From positions 29,796 through 93,795 of the forward strand of contig JAGXHI010000051.1 in assembly GCA_024636295.1 (NCBI GenBank): 64,000 nucleotides of DNA, read 5' to 3'. Positions 17,474-27,374 of the stretch are shown piece after piece. The stretch comes from Desulfuromonadales bacterium (GTDB lineage Bacteria > Desulfobacterota > Desulfuromonadia > Desulfuromonadales > JAGXHI01). The notes beneath the pieces are model-generated. The model was not told the origin of the DNA. It searched no databases and saw nothing but the letters and a program-made list of their open reading frames with translations. Position 1 is the first letter of the stretch. Each line of letters opens with the position of its first letter. The translations under genes and the position numbers were made by a program.

Positions 17474-17550
17474 GGCGGTGTAGCTCAGTTGGTTAGAGCA
17501 TGCGGCTCATATCCGCAGTGTCCGGAGTTCGAATCTCTGCACCGCCACCA
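17474..17550 (+). tRNA. tRNA with CAT anticodon (elongator Met, or Ile2)
   Basis: This 77-nt cloverleaf has acceptor stem GGCGGTG/CACCGCC, encoded CCA, T loop GTTCGAATC and anticodon loop CTCATAT. T1 is not mismatched, so it is not an initiator. Elongator Met is the usual call. tRNA-Ile2, whose C34 becomes lysidine, shares the CAT anticodon, and the enzyme that makes lysidine (tilS) is the next gene, so the identity should be kept open. Confidence 0.93.
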
Positions 17551-17556
17551 CTTGAT

Positions 17557-17597
17557 CCGAAGCCCTCGCCGAAATCCGGAGAGGGCTTCGTTTTTTC
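17557..17597 (+). terminator. Terminator between tRNA(CAT) and tilS
   Basis: GAAGCCCTC pairs with GAGGGCTTC around a 12-nt loop and is followed by GTTTTTT. It ends tRNA transcription and lies 20 nt before the tilS start, so tilS either depends on read-through or has a promoter I did not identify. Confidence 0.8.
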
Positions 17598-17616
17598 TCT
17601 TTCTTCGGTGAATGCC

Positions 17617-19005
17617 ATGCAAAAGGCCTTCAACCGCGTCCTCTCCGTAAATCGTCTGGTCCTTCCAGGGGATCGGATTCTGGTCGGACTTTCGGGCGGC
17701 GGGGACTCAATGGCCCTTCTCCTGCTGTTCCGTGAATTCTCCCGCCATTTCCCCTGCACCCTTCTCGCCGCCCATCTGGATCATGGTATTCGCCCGGAGA
17801 GCGCGTCCGATGCTGAATTTGTTCGCAGCGTCTGTGCGGATCTGGAAATAAAGCTTTTTATTCATCGTACGGATGTTCCCGCTCTGGCCACCCGGGATGG
17901 TAAGAATCTCGAGGAGACCGCCCGCGAGGTCCGGAGGCAGTTCCTTCGAGAGACTGCTCGTGTTCGTGAGTGCCGCCGCATTGCTCTGGGACACCATCGG
18001 GACGATCAGGCTGAAACTTTTCTGCATCGGCTCATGCGGGGAACGGGAATTTCAGGTCTGGTCGCAATGCGGATGGAGAGCGACCCTTTCATTCGCCCCC
18101 TTCTCCATTTTTCCAGAGATCGGATTGCCGAATGGCTTGTCGAAAATCATGTTTCCTTCATAGATGATCCGAGCAACCGGGATTCACGTTTCACACGCAA
18201 CCGGATCCGCCACGAACTTCTGCCCCTGATGGAGACCTTCAACCCGCGAATCAGGGAACATCTGTCCGGACTGTGTGACCGATTTGCTCGGGAGGAGGAG
18301 TTCTGGGAAGAAGAAAGCGGCCGGGTGCTTCAGGAAACGGCGGAATGGGCCAACGGGGAGCTGCGGCTCGATCGTGAAAGGCTCCTTTGTCTTCATCCCG
18401 CGTTGCGAATACGGGTGTTGCGGCGGGCGTTGCGGGAGGTCAGGGGATCATTGCGGGGAATTGCCGCCCGACACCTTGAATCCATGGAGAATCTTCTGGA
18501 CAGGGACAAGCCCCAGGCGGATATTGATCTTCCCGGCGCATGGGCTGGACGACGGTACGAAAGAATTCTTCTGCGACAGGCGGCGCCTGTACCTGCTGAG
18601 CCGTTTGTAATCGAAATCAAAGGACCGGGGGAATTCCCGCTGCCGGATGGCCGTCGATTGATCGTCGAACGGGATGAAAATCCTTGTGGAGAGGGGCGGA
18701 AGGTGGTGGAATTTTCAGCGGGAAAAATCGTTTTTCCCCTGACTGTGCGTTCTTTTCGGCCAGGAGACCGTTTCCGTCCCTCCGGGATGAGCGGTACGCG
18801 AAAACTGAAGGATTTCTTGATCGATCAAAAAATTAACCGTGAAACCCGCCGGAGTCTGGCGCTGGTGATCGGGGATGAAATCCTCTGGGTGGCCGGCGTC
18901 CGACGTTGTCAGGGGATGCGCCCCGAAGGAGGGGCTGTCCTGAGATTCATCCTTCGCGAGGATATAAGCGACAATCAGCTTGTGAATTCGCGGGGTTTAT
19001 GTTAG
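17617..19005 (+). CDS. tilS: tRNA(Ile)-lysidine synthetase
   Basis: This 462-residue N-type ATP pyrophosphatase carries the P-loop SGGGDSMAL (about residues 26-34), HLDHGIRPES, and GHHRDDQAET, the classical TilS N-terminal domain. The C-terminal TilS domain shows FRPGDRFRPSGMSGTRKLKDFLID. It attaches lysine to C34 of tRNA-Ile(CAT) so that AUA is read as Ile, and is essential in most bacteria. ATG at 17617 is the start matching the family; a longer in-frame reading would run through the tRNA. ftsH follows, the usual tilS-ftsH pair. Confidence 0.96.
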   Translation: MQKAFNRVLSVNRLVLPGDRILVGLSGGGDSMALLLLFREFSRHFPCTLLAAHLDHGIRPESASDAEFVRSVCADLEIKLFIHRTDVPALATRDGKNLEETAREVRRQFLRETARVRECRRIALGHHRDDQAETFLHRLMRGTGISGLVAMRMESDPFIRPLLHFSRDRIAEWLVENHVSFIDDPSNRDSRFTRNRIRHELLPLMETFNPRIREHLSGLCDRFAREEEFWEEESGRVLQETAEWANGELRLDRERLLCLHPALRIRVLRRALREVRGSLRGIAARHLESMENLLDRDKPQADIDLPGAWAGRRYERILLRQAAPVPAEPFVIEIKGPGEFPLPDGRRLIVERDENPCGEGRKVVEFSAGKIVFPLTVRSFRPGDRFRPSGMSGTRKLKDFLIDQKINRETRRSLALVIGDEILWVAGVRRCQGMRPEGGAVLRFILREDISDNQLVNSRGLC

Positions 19006-19078
19006 ATTTCTTTGATTCCGGCGCTAGTACGCTACAAGAATGTCCGCAGCCGGGGAAATTTCAAGGAGTAGAAATAAA

Positions 19079-20956
19079 GTGAATCAATTTTATAAAAATC
19101 TCGCACTCTGGCTCGTGATCTCTCTGGTGATGATTCTGTTGTTCAATATGATGACGCAGAAGGATCGCGAGCAGAATCCCATATCCTATTCCACCTTCCT
19201 TTCTGCTCTCGAAGAAGGCAAGATCGAAGAGGTCACCATTCAGGGTTCCTCCATCGAGGGCACATACAAGGACGGCGCCACATTTAAAAGTTTCTCTCCC
19301 GATGATCCGAGTTTAATACCGGATTTGCGGGAAGAAGGGGTGATCATCAAGGCGAAGCCGCAGGAGGACCGCAGCTTCTGGTTCACGATGCTCGTATCCT
19401 GGGGCCCCATTCTGCTGCTGATCGGTGTCTGGATCTTTTTCATGCGCCAGATGCAGTCCGGCGGCGGAAAGGCCATGAGTTTCGGAAAGAGCAAGGCCAA
19501 ACTGCTCTCCGAGACGCAGGCGCAGGTCACCTTCAACGACGTGGCCGGCATCGACGAGGCGAAGGACGAGCTTGAGGAGATCGTTTCCTACCTGAAAGAT
19601 CCCAAGAAATTCTCCCGCCTCGGAGGCCGCATTCCCAAAGGAGTCCTGCTTGTCGGCTCCCCAGGAACCGGCAAGACCCTTCTTGCTCGGGCTATTGCGG
19701 GAGAAGCCGGAGTGCCCTTCTTTTCCATTTCCGGATCCGATTTTGTGGAAATGTTCGTTGGCGTCGGTGCCAGTCGGGTTCGCGATCTCTTCGTTCAGGG
19801 GAAAAAGAACGCCCCCTGCATCATCTTTATCGATGAAATCGACGCAGTGGGACGTCATCGCGGCGCGGGTCTCGGCGGGGGACATGATGAAAGGGAGCAG
19901 ACCCTGAACCAGCTTCTGGTGGAGATGGACGGGTTCGAATCCAACGAGGGAGTGATCCTGATCGCCGCCACAAACAGACCTGACGTTCTCGATCCCGCGT
20001 TGCTGAGGCCGGGACGCTTCGACCGACAGGTTGTCGTTCCTCGCCCCGATGTGAAGGGCAGGGCCAAGATTCTTTCCGTTCACGCCCGCAAGGTTCCCCT
20101 GGGAAACGATGTCAATCTGGATACGGTGGCCAAGGGAACACCCGGTTTCTCCGGAGCCGACCTGGCAAACCTGGTAAATGAGGCGGCTCTTCTGGCCGCG
20201 CGAGCCGGGAAGGATCAGGTGGACATGGAGGAAATGGAGACGGCCAAGGATAAGGTGATGATGGGTGCTGAGCGCCGCTCCATGGTCATTACCGAGCGGG
20301 AAAAGAAAGTGACGGCCTATCACGAGGCGGGACACGCTCTGGTAGCCCTGCTGACCCCGTCGGCGGATCCCGTTCACAAGGTTTCCATCATCCCCCGGGG
20401 GCGTGCCCTGGGCGTCACCATGTATCTGCCGGAAGAGGAAAAATACAACGAGACGCGGGAGGGGCTGGAAACCATCATCTGTACTCTGCTTGGCGGCCGG
20501 ATCGCCGAGGAGATCATCTTATCCTCGATCACCAGCGGCGCCAGCAACGACCTCGAACGGGCAACAGCCATCGCGCGGAAGATGGTCTGCGAATGGGGCA
20601 TGAGTGAAAAACTGGGGCCGTTGACCTTCGGCGAGAAGGAAGGGGGAGAGATCTTCCTGGGCCGTGATATGGGTCATATGAAAAATTACAGTGAGGCGAC
20701 GGCTGTTGTTATCGATGGCGAAATCCGGCGTATCATCCAGGAAAACTACAACATCACCAAGGAACTCCTCGAGAAGAACAAGGAGGCCCTGACTATCACG
20801 GCCGAGGCTCTGCTGGAAAGGGAGACCCTGGATGGGAAGGAAATCCGTAGGCTGATTTTCGGGGAGAAACAGCCCGAGCAATCGGATCTCCCGGGCGAAA
20901 CAATGGCGCCTTCCGAAGGTCCCTGCGTGGAAGACGCGGTTCGACCCGGCGAATAG
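19079..20956 (+). CDS. ftsH: ATP-dependent zinc metalloprotease FtsH
   Basis: Membrane-bound AAA+ protease (about 625 residues) that degrades misfolded membrane proteins and regulators. TM1 is at about residues 8-24, a small periplasmic domain follows, TM2 at about 103-122, Walker A GSPGTGKT at about 193-200, Walker B IIFIDEID, the second region of homology [18 protein letters not shown], and the zinc site HEAGH at about 415. The family start [14 protein letters not shown] corresponds to the GTG at 19079 behind AAGGAG. An ATG 39 nt upstream adds residues not seen in relatives. The modulators HflK/HflC are also encoded in the window, at 51.8-53.7 kb. Confidence 0.97.
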   Translation: MNQFYKNLALWLVISLVMILLFNMMTQKDREQNPISYSTFLSALEEGKIEEVTIQGSSIEGTYKDGATFKSFSPDDPSLIPDLREEGVIIKAKPQEDRSFWFTMLVSWGPILLLIGVWIFFMRQMQSGGGKAMSFGKSKAKLLSETQAQVTFNDVAGIDEAKDELEEIVSYLKDPKKFSRLGGRIPKGVLLVGSPGTGKTLLARAIAGEAGVPFFSISGSDFVEMFVGVGASRVRDLFVQGKKNAPCIIFIDEIDAVGRHRGAGLGGGHDEREQTLNQLLVEMDGFESNEGVILIAATNRPDVLDPALLRPGRFDRQVVVPRPDVKGRAKILSVHARKVPLGNDVNLDTVAKGTPGFSGADLANLVNEAALLAARAGKDQVDMEEMETAKDKVMMGAERRSMVITEREKKVTAYHEAGHALVALLTPSADPVHKVSIIPRGRALGVTMYLPEEEKYNETREGLETIICTLLGGRIAEEIILSSITSGASNDLERATAIARKMVCEWGMSEKLGPLTFGEKEGGEIFLGRDMGHMKNYSEATAVVIDGEIRRIIQENYNITKELLEKNKEALTITAEALLERETLDGKEIRRLIFGEKQPEQSDLPGETMAPSEGPCVEDAVRPGE

Positions 20957-21823
20957 ATGTCTGCTTATCCACTCCTGCTCTCAGGCAGGACCTGCCGCCT
21001 GGCCCTCGATCGTCCCCTGATAATGGGAATCCTCAATGTCACTCCGGATTCCTTCTCCGACGGCGGACGGCATATGACCATCGATAAGGCGCTTGCACAC
21101 GGGGCGACCCTGGCAGAAGAGGGCGCCGATATCATCGACGTCGGTGGGGAGAGCACCCGTCCGGGTGCGGCGGGAGTATCCCTTCAGGAAGAAATGGATC
21201 GGGTCCTTCCCGTCATCGAGGCGCTGGCAGGGGAGATCGGAGTACCCTTGTCGGTGGATACGACCAAGAGTTCTCTCGCCCGCGAGGCGCTGAGAGTCGG
21301 CACGGAGTTCATCAACGATATAAGCGGCCTTAATTTCGATCCGCAAATGGCCGGTGTTGCCGCCGAAGGCGGAGCCGGCCTTTTTCTGATGCACACCAGC
21401 GGCCGTCCCGATTCCATGCAGAGAAATACCGAGTACGAGGATCTGATCGGGGATATTCTCGAATACCTGGGACAAAGCATCCGGCGTGCAGTGAACGCCG
21501 GAGTGGACAAGGAAAAAATTGCCGTTGACCCGGGGATCGGATTCGGCAAGACGGCCATAGGCAACCTGGAGATCCTGCGCCGAATCGCGGAACTTCAGGT
21601 TCTGGGGCGTCCGATTCTTCTAGGGACGTCCCGGAAAAAATTCATCGGAAAAATTCTGGACCAGCCGGATGCGGAGAAGCGCCTGGCCGGGACCCTCTCC
21701 ACCGTTGCGTTGGGGGTGGCGATGGGCGCCCACATTTTTCGGGTTCATGATGTGCGGCCCGCCAGGGAGGCGGCCTTGGTCGCCTGGGCGATCCAAAATG
21801 GAGAAATCCCTCTCCGGACCTGA
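20957..21823 (+). CDS. folP: Dihydropteroate synthase
   Basis: This 288-residue TIM-barrel enzyme joins 4-aminobenzoate to dihydropterin pyrophosphate in folate synthesis and is the sulfonamide target. Motifs are ILNVTPDSFSDGG, DVGGESTRPGA, SVDTTK, NDISG, DPGIGFGKT and GTSRKKFIG. ATG immediately follows the ftsH stop codon, so translation is coupled. The ftsH-folP-cdaA order is conserved in many bacteria. Confidence 0.97.
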   Translation: MSAYPLLLSGRTCRLALDRPLIMGILNVTPDSFSDGGRHMTIDKALAHGATLAEEGADIIDVGGESTRPGAAGVSLQEEMDRVLPVIEALAGEIGVPLSVDTTKSSLAREALRVGTEFINDISGLNFDPQMAGVAAEGGAGLFLMHTSGRPDSMQRNTEYEDLIGDILEYLGQSIRRAVNAGVDKEKIAVDPGIGFGKTAIGNLEILRRIAELQVLGRPILLGTSRKKFIGKILDQPDAEKRLAGTLSTVALGVAMGAHIFRVHDVRPAREAALVAWAIQNGEIPLRT

Positions 21824-21858
21824 TTTCCTTTTCACAACAAAGCTGGTGGTAGAGCGGA

Positions 21859-22635
21859 ATGCTGGACATTTTCAAAAATTTCCGATGGCTGCTGGATCTG
21901 CTCGACATCGGCCTTGTGGCGTTCATCATCTATCGCATTATCCTCCTGATCAAGGGGACCCGTGCTGTTCAGATGCTGTTGGGCCTTGTGGTGATTCTGA
22001 TCGTCTACATGGGCTCGCAGGTCGGGGGACTCTACACCCTCCACTGGATTCTCGACAATTTTCTCTCATCCATCATTCTGGTAATCATCGTTCTTTTTCA
22101 GAACGACATTCGCCGAGCTCTCATCCACGTAGGGAGAAATCCCTTCTTCGCCGACCTTTCGTATCGTGAGGAGACCGAAGTCATGGATGAGCTGGTCAAG
22201 GCCTGTGTCAATCTCGCAAACCGGAAAATCGGGGCGCTGATCGTCATCGAGAGAGAAACCGGAATCAAAGATTTTCTCGAAGTCGGGGTGGAGCTCGATG
22301 CCAAAGTTTCCAGCGATCTGATCACTTCCATCTTTCTTCCGTACTCCCCCATGCATGACGGCGCTGTAGTCATACAGCAGGGCAGACTCAAGCGGGCCGG
22401 ATGCTTTCTGCCCCTGACCCAGAGCCCGGATGTCAGCAAAGCGCTGGGAACCCGTCATCGCGCCGCAATGGGGCTTACCGAACTGGTGGATGCAGTGGCC
22501 ATCGTGGTATCCGAGGAGACGGCTCGTATTTCGGTGGTGGTGGGCGGCCGCATAACCCGCGACCTCGACTCCACGGCTTTGCGGAGGGTTCTGAAGAGGC
22601 TCCTTGAACCGCGCACTCCCAAGAAGAAAAAATAA
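21859..22635 (+). CDS. cdaA: Diadenylate cyclase CdaA
   Basis: This 258-residue membrane enzyme makes c-di-AMP from two ATP. Three N-terminal membrane helices cover about residues 8-85. The DAC domain follows, with the catalytic motifs MHDGAVV (DGA, about residue 168) and GTRHRAA (RHR, about 198). It is followed 2 nt later by cdaR and then glmM, the standard c-di-AMP module in which CdaR and GlmM modulate the cyclase. c-di-AMP usually controls potassium and osmotic balance. Confidence 0.96.
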   Translation: MLDIFKNFRWLLDLLDIGLVAFIIYRIILLIKGTRAVQMLLGLVVILIVYMGSQVGGLYTLHWILDNFLSSIILVIIVLFQNDIRRALIHVGRNPFFADLSYREETEVMDELVKACVNLANRKIGALIVIERETGIKDFLEVGVELDAKVSSDLITSIFLPYSPMHDGAVVIQQGRLKRAGCFLPLTQSPDVSKALGTRHRAAMGLTELVDAVAIVVSEETARISVVVGGRITRDLDSTALRRVLKRLLEPRTPKKKK

Positions 22636-22637
22636 AC

Positions 22638-23312
22638 ATGTTCCAGAAGATAACCGAAAACTGGATGCTCAAACTGGTATCGCTGGCTTTTGCCCTGATT
22701 CTCTGGTTTTTCGTCATGGGCGAACGGAGGCTGGAGGTCGGCTTCGCCGTTCCGCTGGAACTGAAGAACGTCCCAGCAGGCATGATTGTGGCCAACGAAG
22801 TCCCCAGTCTTGTGGACGTGAGGATCAGCGGCCCTCGAACCGTTTTGATGAATCTGAGGCCGAGCGATATCGGGATATCCGTGGATCTCAAAGATCTCCA
22901 GCCGGGACTCACGACCTTCAAGCGACTCGAGGAGAGACTCAATATACCCACGGCCCTTAAGGTCACCCGCCTGTCCCCGTCTTTCGTTGATGTCAAACTG
23001 GAGCGGATCAAAGAGAAGAAAGTTCCGATCCGGGTGCCCTTCACAGGGCAGCCGGCCGAGGGCTATCGGATTGTGGATGTACAGGCGAACCCTTCCCAGG
23101 TGACGATCGAGGGAGCGGAAAGCCAACTAAAGGACGTCGCCGAGCTTAATACAGAACCGGTAGACGTGGAAGGGGTCCAGGAAAGCTTTACCCTGATGGT
23201 TCCCATCAATTATCAGGGCAGGTATACAGACCTGAAAGACCACAAGACCACTGAAGTGCAGGTGAAGATCCAACCGATTCCCCAGGCGGGAGGGCGGGGT
23301 GGAGGAAAATAG
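22638..23312 (+). CDS. cdaR: CdaR, YbbR-domain regulator of diadenylate cyclase
   Basis: This 224-residue protein has one N-terminal membrane helix (about residues 12-28, LVSLAFALILWFFVMG) and an extracytoplasmic beta-rich part with two YbbR repeats (about 40-125 and 128-210). CdaR proteins contact CdaA through the membrane and tune c-di-AMP output. It is shorter than the Firmicutes forms, which have four YbbR repeats. It lies between cdaA and glmM. Confidence 0.9.
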   Translation: MFQKITENWMLKLVSLAFALILWFFVMGERRLEVGFAVPLELKNVPAGMIVANEVPSLVDVRISGPRTVLMNLRPSDIGISVDLKDLQPGLTTFKRLEERLNIPTALKVTRLSPSFVDVKLERIKEKKVPIRVPFTGQPAEGYRIVDVQANPSQVTIEGAESQLKDVAELNTEPVDVEGVQESFTLMVPINYQGRYTDLKDHKTTEVQVKIQPIPQAGGRGGGK

Positions 23313-23321
23313 AGGAGAAAA

Positions 23322-24689
23322 ATGGACAAGCAACTTTTTGGTACGGACGGCGTTCGGGGTGTAGCCAACATCCATCCCATGACCACTGAAATGGCCATGC
23401 AGCTGGGAAGGGCCGCGGCCTACATATTCAAAAACGGAAAACGTCGCCATCGCATCGTGATAGGAAAAGATACCCGTCTCTCCGGGTATATGATCGAGAA
23501 CGCCCTGGCGGCGGGCATCTGTTCCATGGGGGTGGATGTCCTGCTGGTCGGGCCTCTGCCCACTCCCGGGATCGCCTTCATCACCTCCTCTATGAGAGCG
23601 GACGCTGGAGTGGTGATTTCCGCCTCGCACAACCCGTACCAGGACAATGGAATCAAGTTTTTTTCCCAGTACGGTTTCAAACTCCCGGATGAGACAGAGC
23701 TGAAAATCGAGGAGCTGATTTTTTCCGGTAAGATCGATTCCCTCCGTCCCATCGCCTCCGAGGTGGGAAAAGCTTTCCGGATCGATGACGCAAGGGGTCG
23801 TTACATTGTCTTTCTGAAAAATTCATTCCCGAGGGATCTGGATCTGAAGGGATTGAAGATCGTTCTGGACTGCGCAAACGGAGCCGCATACAAAGTGGCT
23901 CCATCGGTTCTGGAAGAATTGGGCGCCGAAGTGATTCCACTCGGAATTTCTCCCAACGGAACCAATATCAATGACAGGTGCGGTTCCCTTCATCCTGAAA
24001 TCATCTCCGATGCGGTCAAGGAACGCCGCGCGGATCTTGGAATAGCTCTCGACGGCGATGCCGACAGGGTCATTTTCGTCGACGAGTTCGGAAATCTCGT
24101 GGACGGAGATCACATCATGGCGATCTGTGCCACGCACATGCTGAAGAGAGAAAAACTCGCCAAGAAAACCCTGGTCGCCACGGTCATGAGCAACATGGGG
24201 CTTGATATTGCGCTGCGGAATGCAGGCGGGCGAGTGGTCAAAACCGCCGTGGGGGACCGTTACGTGGCGGAGGAAATGCTGCGCCATGGTTATAACCTCG
24301 GTGGCGAGCAGTCGGGACACATGATTTTCATGGATCACAACACTACGGGAGACGGCATCATTTCGGCGCTTCAGGTCCTCGCGATTATCCAGCGCGCACA
24401 GAAACCTCTGGCCGAACTCGCCGGGACCATGATCGCCCTGCCACAAGTGCTGCTCAATGTGCGGGTTCGTGAAAGGAAGGACATCCTTTCTGTTTCCGGG
24501 ATTCGCAAGGTTATCGAATCGGTGGAAAAGCAGCTTGGGGACACTGGCCGGGTCCTGATCCGGTATTCCGGAACGGAACCGCTGCTCCGGATCATGCTTG
24601 AAGGCCAGGACAAGGTGCAGATAACCGCGATGTCCCAGGAGATTGCATCCGTGGTGGAAAAACACCTGGGAGTCGACAGGGAGGGATAG
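23322..24689 (+). CDS. glmM: Phosphoglucosamine mutase
   Basis: This 455-residue enzyme of the alpha-D-phosphohexomutase family converts glucosamine-6-P to glucosamine-1-P for UDP-GlcNAc and so for peptidoglycan and LPS. It starts LFGTDGVRG. The phosphoserine loop is ISASHNP (about residue 101), the metal loop DGDADR (about 243), the sugar-specificity GGEQSGH, and the phosphate-binding [10 protein letters not shown]. GlmM also binds and inhibits CdaA in some bacteria, consistent with its position in the operon. SD GAGGAG. Confidence 0.97.
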   Translation: MDKQLFGTDGVRGVANIHPMTTEMAMQLGRAAAYIFKNGKRRHRIVIGKDTRLSGYMIENALAAGICSMGVDVLLVGPLPTPGIAFITSSMRADAGVVISASHNPYQDNGIKFFSQYGFKLPDETELKIEELIFSGKIDSLRPIASEVGKAFRIDDARGRYIVFLKNSFPRDLDLKGLKIVLDCANGAAYKVAPSVLEELGAEVIPLGISPNGTNINDRCGSLHPEIISDAVKERRADLGIALDGDADRVIFVDEFGNLVDGDHIMAICATHMLKREKLAKKTLVATVMSNMGLDIALRNAGGRVVKTAVGDRYVAEEMLRHGYNLGGEQSGHMIFMDHNTTGDGIISALQVLAIIQRAQKPLAELAGTMIALPQVLLNVRVRERKDILSVSGIRKVIESVEKQLGDTGRVLIRYSGTEPLLRIMLEGQDKVQITAMSQEIASVVEKHLGVDREG

Positions 24690-24690
24690 T

Positions 24691-25407
24691 TTGGTTAAGC
24701 TCGGAGTAAATGTGGATCACGTCGCCACCGTGCGGCAGGCGAGGGGAACTGTGGAGCCGGACCCCGTGACCGCGGCGGCTCTTGCAGAACTTGCCGGGGC
24801 CGACAGTATCGTGGTGCATCTGCGGGAGGACCGCCGTCATATCCAGGAGCGGGACGTTGAAGTGCTTCGTCGAACCATCAAGTCTCGACTCAATCTGGAA
24901 ATGGCCGCCACGGACGAAATGGTGGGGATCGCCCTTCGGATTCTTCCCGACAGCGTGACGCTGGTGCCCGAGAAGCGCCAGGAACTCACAACCGAAGGGG
25001 GGCTCGACGTGCAGTTGCACCGGCGCCATCTTACACAGCAGATAGGACTTTTGCGACAGGGGGGGGTCAGGGTAAGTTTATTCGTCGATCCCGAAGTAGA
25101 TCAGATCAAGGCTTCTCACCGTACCGGTGCGGAATCCATAGAGATTCATACAGGGGCCTATTGCGATGCGGCCAATTCAGAAGTCCGGGCGTCAGAGCTG
25201 GCGAAGATAGAACACGCCATCCGGGTCGGTCACAAGTTGAACTTATCCGTCAATGCCGGACATGGCCTGAATTACTGGAACATACAGGATGTCGTGGCCC
25301 TTGGCGGAATTGAAGAATTCAATATCGGTCACAGCATCATCTCCCGGGCCATTCTGGTCGGTATGGAGCGGGCGGTCCGGGAAATGGCGACCCTGGTGCG
25401 GGGGTGA
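24691..25407 (+). CDS. pdxJ: Pyridoxine 5'-phosphate synthase
   Basis: This 238-residue TIM-barrel enzyme closes the pyridoxine ring in the DXP-dependent route to PLP. It carries the family opening [38 protein letters not shown] and the end [12 protein letters not shown]. No ATG fits. The TTG at 24691, behind GGGAGG and 1 nt after the glmM stop, gives the expected N-terminus ([10 protein letters not shown]). Coupled translation with glmM is likely. Confidence 0.95.
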   Translation: MVKLGVNVDHVATVRQARGTVEPDPVTAAALAELAGADSIVVHLREDRRHIQERDVEVLRRTIKSRLNLEMAATDEMVGIALRILPDSVTLVPEKRQELTTEGGLDVQLHRRHLTQQIGLLRQGGVRVSLFVDPEVDQIKASHRTGAESIEIHTGAYCDAANSEVRASELAKIEHAIRVGHKLNLSVNAGHGLNYWNIQDVVALGGIEEFNIGHSIISRAILVGMERAVREMATLVRG

Positions 25408-25411
25408 TCCG

Positions 25412-25795
25412 ATGTCTGTGAGCGGACTGGGTACCGATGTAGTCCTCGCAGACCGGTTCCGGCGTTTTCTCAAAAATGAAAAAACCGCGATTCTCGATCG
25501 CCTTTTCACTCCGGGAGAAAAAGAATACGCTTTTGCGAAAAGGGACCCAGCCCCTCATCTGGCAGCTCGCTTCGCGGCCAAGGAGGCTTTTCTCAAATCG
25601 CTGGGGACGGGGCTTCGGGACGGTCTCTCCTGGCAGGACATCGAGGTGGTCCGCGATCTGTTGGGAAAACCCTCTTTGCATCTGACTGGCAAGGCCGCGG
25701 AAATCGTTCGGGAACGGAAGATCTCGGAAATTCATCTGTCCTACAGCCATGACGGCGATTATGCCATGGCGACGGTGATTCTGGAGGGCTCATGA
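25412..25795 (+). CDS. acpS: Holo-[acyl-carrier-protein] synthase
   Basis: This 127-residue trimeric phosphopantetheinyl transferase moves 4'-phosphopantetheine from CoA to acyl carrier protein. It has the AcpS opening GLGTDVV (GxDxx), FAAKEAFLKSLGTG (KEAxxKxLG) and the final HLSYSHDGDYA. ATG at 25412 lies 4 nt after the pdxJ stop. The end overlaps nnr by 4 nt (ATGA). Confidence 0.95.
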   Translation: MSVSGLGTDVVLADRFRRFLKNEKTAILDRLFTPGEKEYAFAKRDPAPHLAARFAAKEAFLKSLGTGLRDGLSWQDIEVVRDLLGKPSLHLTGKAAEIVRERKISEIHLSYSHDGDYAMATVILEGS

Positions 25796-27360
25796 GGCTG
25801 CTGACGGCCGAGGAAATGCGGGAGCTGGACCGGCGGACGATCGAAGAGGTGGGGATACCGGGAATCGTGCTGATGGAAAACGCCGGTCGGGGAACGGCGG
25901 ACTTCCTGTTGCAACACTTCGCCCGACTGGCGCCGGGCCCTGCTCTGGTGCTGGCTGGAAAGGGCAATAACGGGGGGGACGGTTACGTCGTCGCCCGTCA
26001 TCTGATGAACCGAGGTTGGCGGGTGAGCACCATAGTGCTGGCCGAACGGGAGGCGATCCGGGGAGACGCCGGTTTGAATCTGGACATCCTGGAGCGCTCC
26101 GGAGGAGAAATCCATTTCGCGGCGGGCAAAGATGATCTGCTCAGCCTTCTGGAGCGGCAGGGGGACGCCCGGCTGGTTGTTGATGCACTCTTTGGCACGG
26201 GGCTGACATCGGAGATCCGAGGCCATTACCGAACGGCCATCGACTGGGTGAACGCCTCCGGACTGGCGGTTCTCTCGGTGGACATTCCCTCCGGAATCGA
26301 TGCTTCCTGCGGCAGGGTCCTGGGGTCGGCGGTGCGGGCGGATGCAACGGCGACCTTCGCTTTTGCCAAAATCGGTCATGCCATGTATCCCGGGGCCGAG
26401 ATGACCGGGGATCTGAAAATCGTTGATATCGGAATCCCCACCGTTTTATCGAATGGAATTTGCCTTGATCATCTCCTGGTGGAGGAGATGGAGGCCGTGC
26501 CTCTTTTCCCGCCCCGTCCGGCGACCGGACACAAGGGAACCTTCGGCCATCTTCTGGTTATCGCCGGGGGCGCCGGTAAAACCGGTGCAGCGGTCATGAC
26601 CGCCGATAGCGGAATCCGCGCAGGGGCAGGGCTGGTTACCGTGGGGGTTCCGGAATCGGTTCATTCCATTCTGGAAATAAAACTGACGGAAGCCATGACG
26701 GCCCCCCTTGGCGAGGTCGAAGGGGCGCTTGGCCTGCGAGCCCTGGACCGGATTCGGGCTCTCTGGGAGGGGAAGAACGCCCTCGCTGTCGGCCCCGGAC
26801 TCGGGACGGCTGAGGAAACTGTCGCCCTCGTGCGCCGGATGGTTCGCGAATGTCCTCTGCCCATGGTCCTGGACGCCGATGCGCTCAACGCCCTGGCCGG
26901 TCATGCGGAGGTTCTTCTCGAGAGGCGGGGGCCGCCTCTGGTCCTTACTCCACATCCTGGAGAAATGGCCCGTCTTGCCGGGACTTCCGTCCCGGAAATT
27001 CAGAAGGAACGTATCAAGGTGGCCGGAGATTTCGCACGCAGGTTCAAGGTCGTGCTAGTGCTGAAGGGCGCCCGCACCGTGACGGCTTTTCCGGATGGAC
27101 GGATCCGGATCAACGGCAGCGGCAATTCCGGAATGGCAAGCGGAGGCATGGGAGATGTGCTCACCGGATTGATCGGAGGCCTTCTGGCCCAGGGGTGCGA
27201 GCCTGCAGATGCTGCCGTTCTCGGGGTTTTCCTGCATGGCCGGGCCGCCGACCGCATCCAGAATCGACTCGGCAATGCCGGGATGGCCGCAACCGATCTG
27301 CTCAAGGAGATCCCCGTGGCCAGAAAAGACCTCATTGAGAATTACCCCAAGACGAAATAG
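25792..27360 (+). CDS. nnr: Bifunctional NAD(P)HX epimerase / ADP-dependent NAD(P)HX dehydratase
   Basis: This 522-residue fusion repairs hydrated NADH and NADPH. The N-terminal YjeF-N domain (about residues 1-215) shows AGKGNNGGDGYVVARHL and VDALFGTGL. The C-terminal ribokinase-like YjeF-C domain (about 225-515) shows KGTFGHLLVIAGGAGKTGA, LTPHPGEMARL and GSGNSGMASGGMGDVLTG, the catalytic ADP-dependent dehydratase motif. It overlaps acpS by 4 nt, the usual acpS-nnr coupling. Confidence 0.96.
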   Translation: MRLLTAEEMRELDRRTIEEVGIPGIVLMENAGRGTADFLLQHFARLAPGPALVLAGKGNNGGDGYVVARHLMNRGWRVSTIVLAEREAIRGDAGLNLDILERSGGEIHFAAGKDDLLSLLERQGDARLVVDALFGTGLTSEIRGHYRTAIDWVNASGLAVLSVDIPSGIDASCGRVLGSAVRADATATFAFAKIGHAMYPGAEMTGDLKIVDIGIPTVLSNGICLDHLLVEEMEAVPLFPPRPATGHKGTFGHLLVIAGGAGKTGAAVMTADSGIRAGAGLVTVGVPESVHSILEIKLTEAMTAPLGEVEGALGLRALDRIRALWEGKNALAVGPGLGTAEETVALVRRMVRECPLPMVLDADALNALAGHAEVLLERRGPPLVLTPHPGEMARLAGTSVPEIQKERIKVAGDFARRFKVVLVLKGARTVTAFPDGRIRINGSGNSGMASGGMGDVLTGLIGGLLAQGCEPADAAVLGVFLHGRAADRIQNRLGNAGMAATDLLKEIPVARKDLIENYPKTK

Positions 27361-27374
27361 GAGTTTGCCACCTC

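Noticed and set aside
17500..17616. Longer tilS start within the tRNA
   Set aside because: The frame is open by chance through the tRNA and its terminator; the family start is at 17617.
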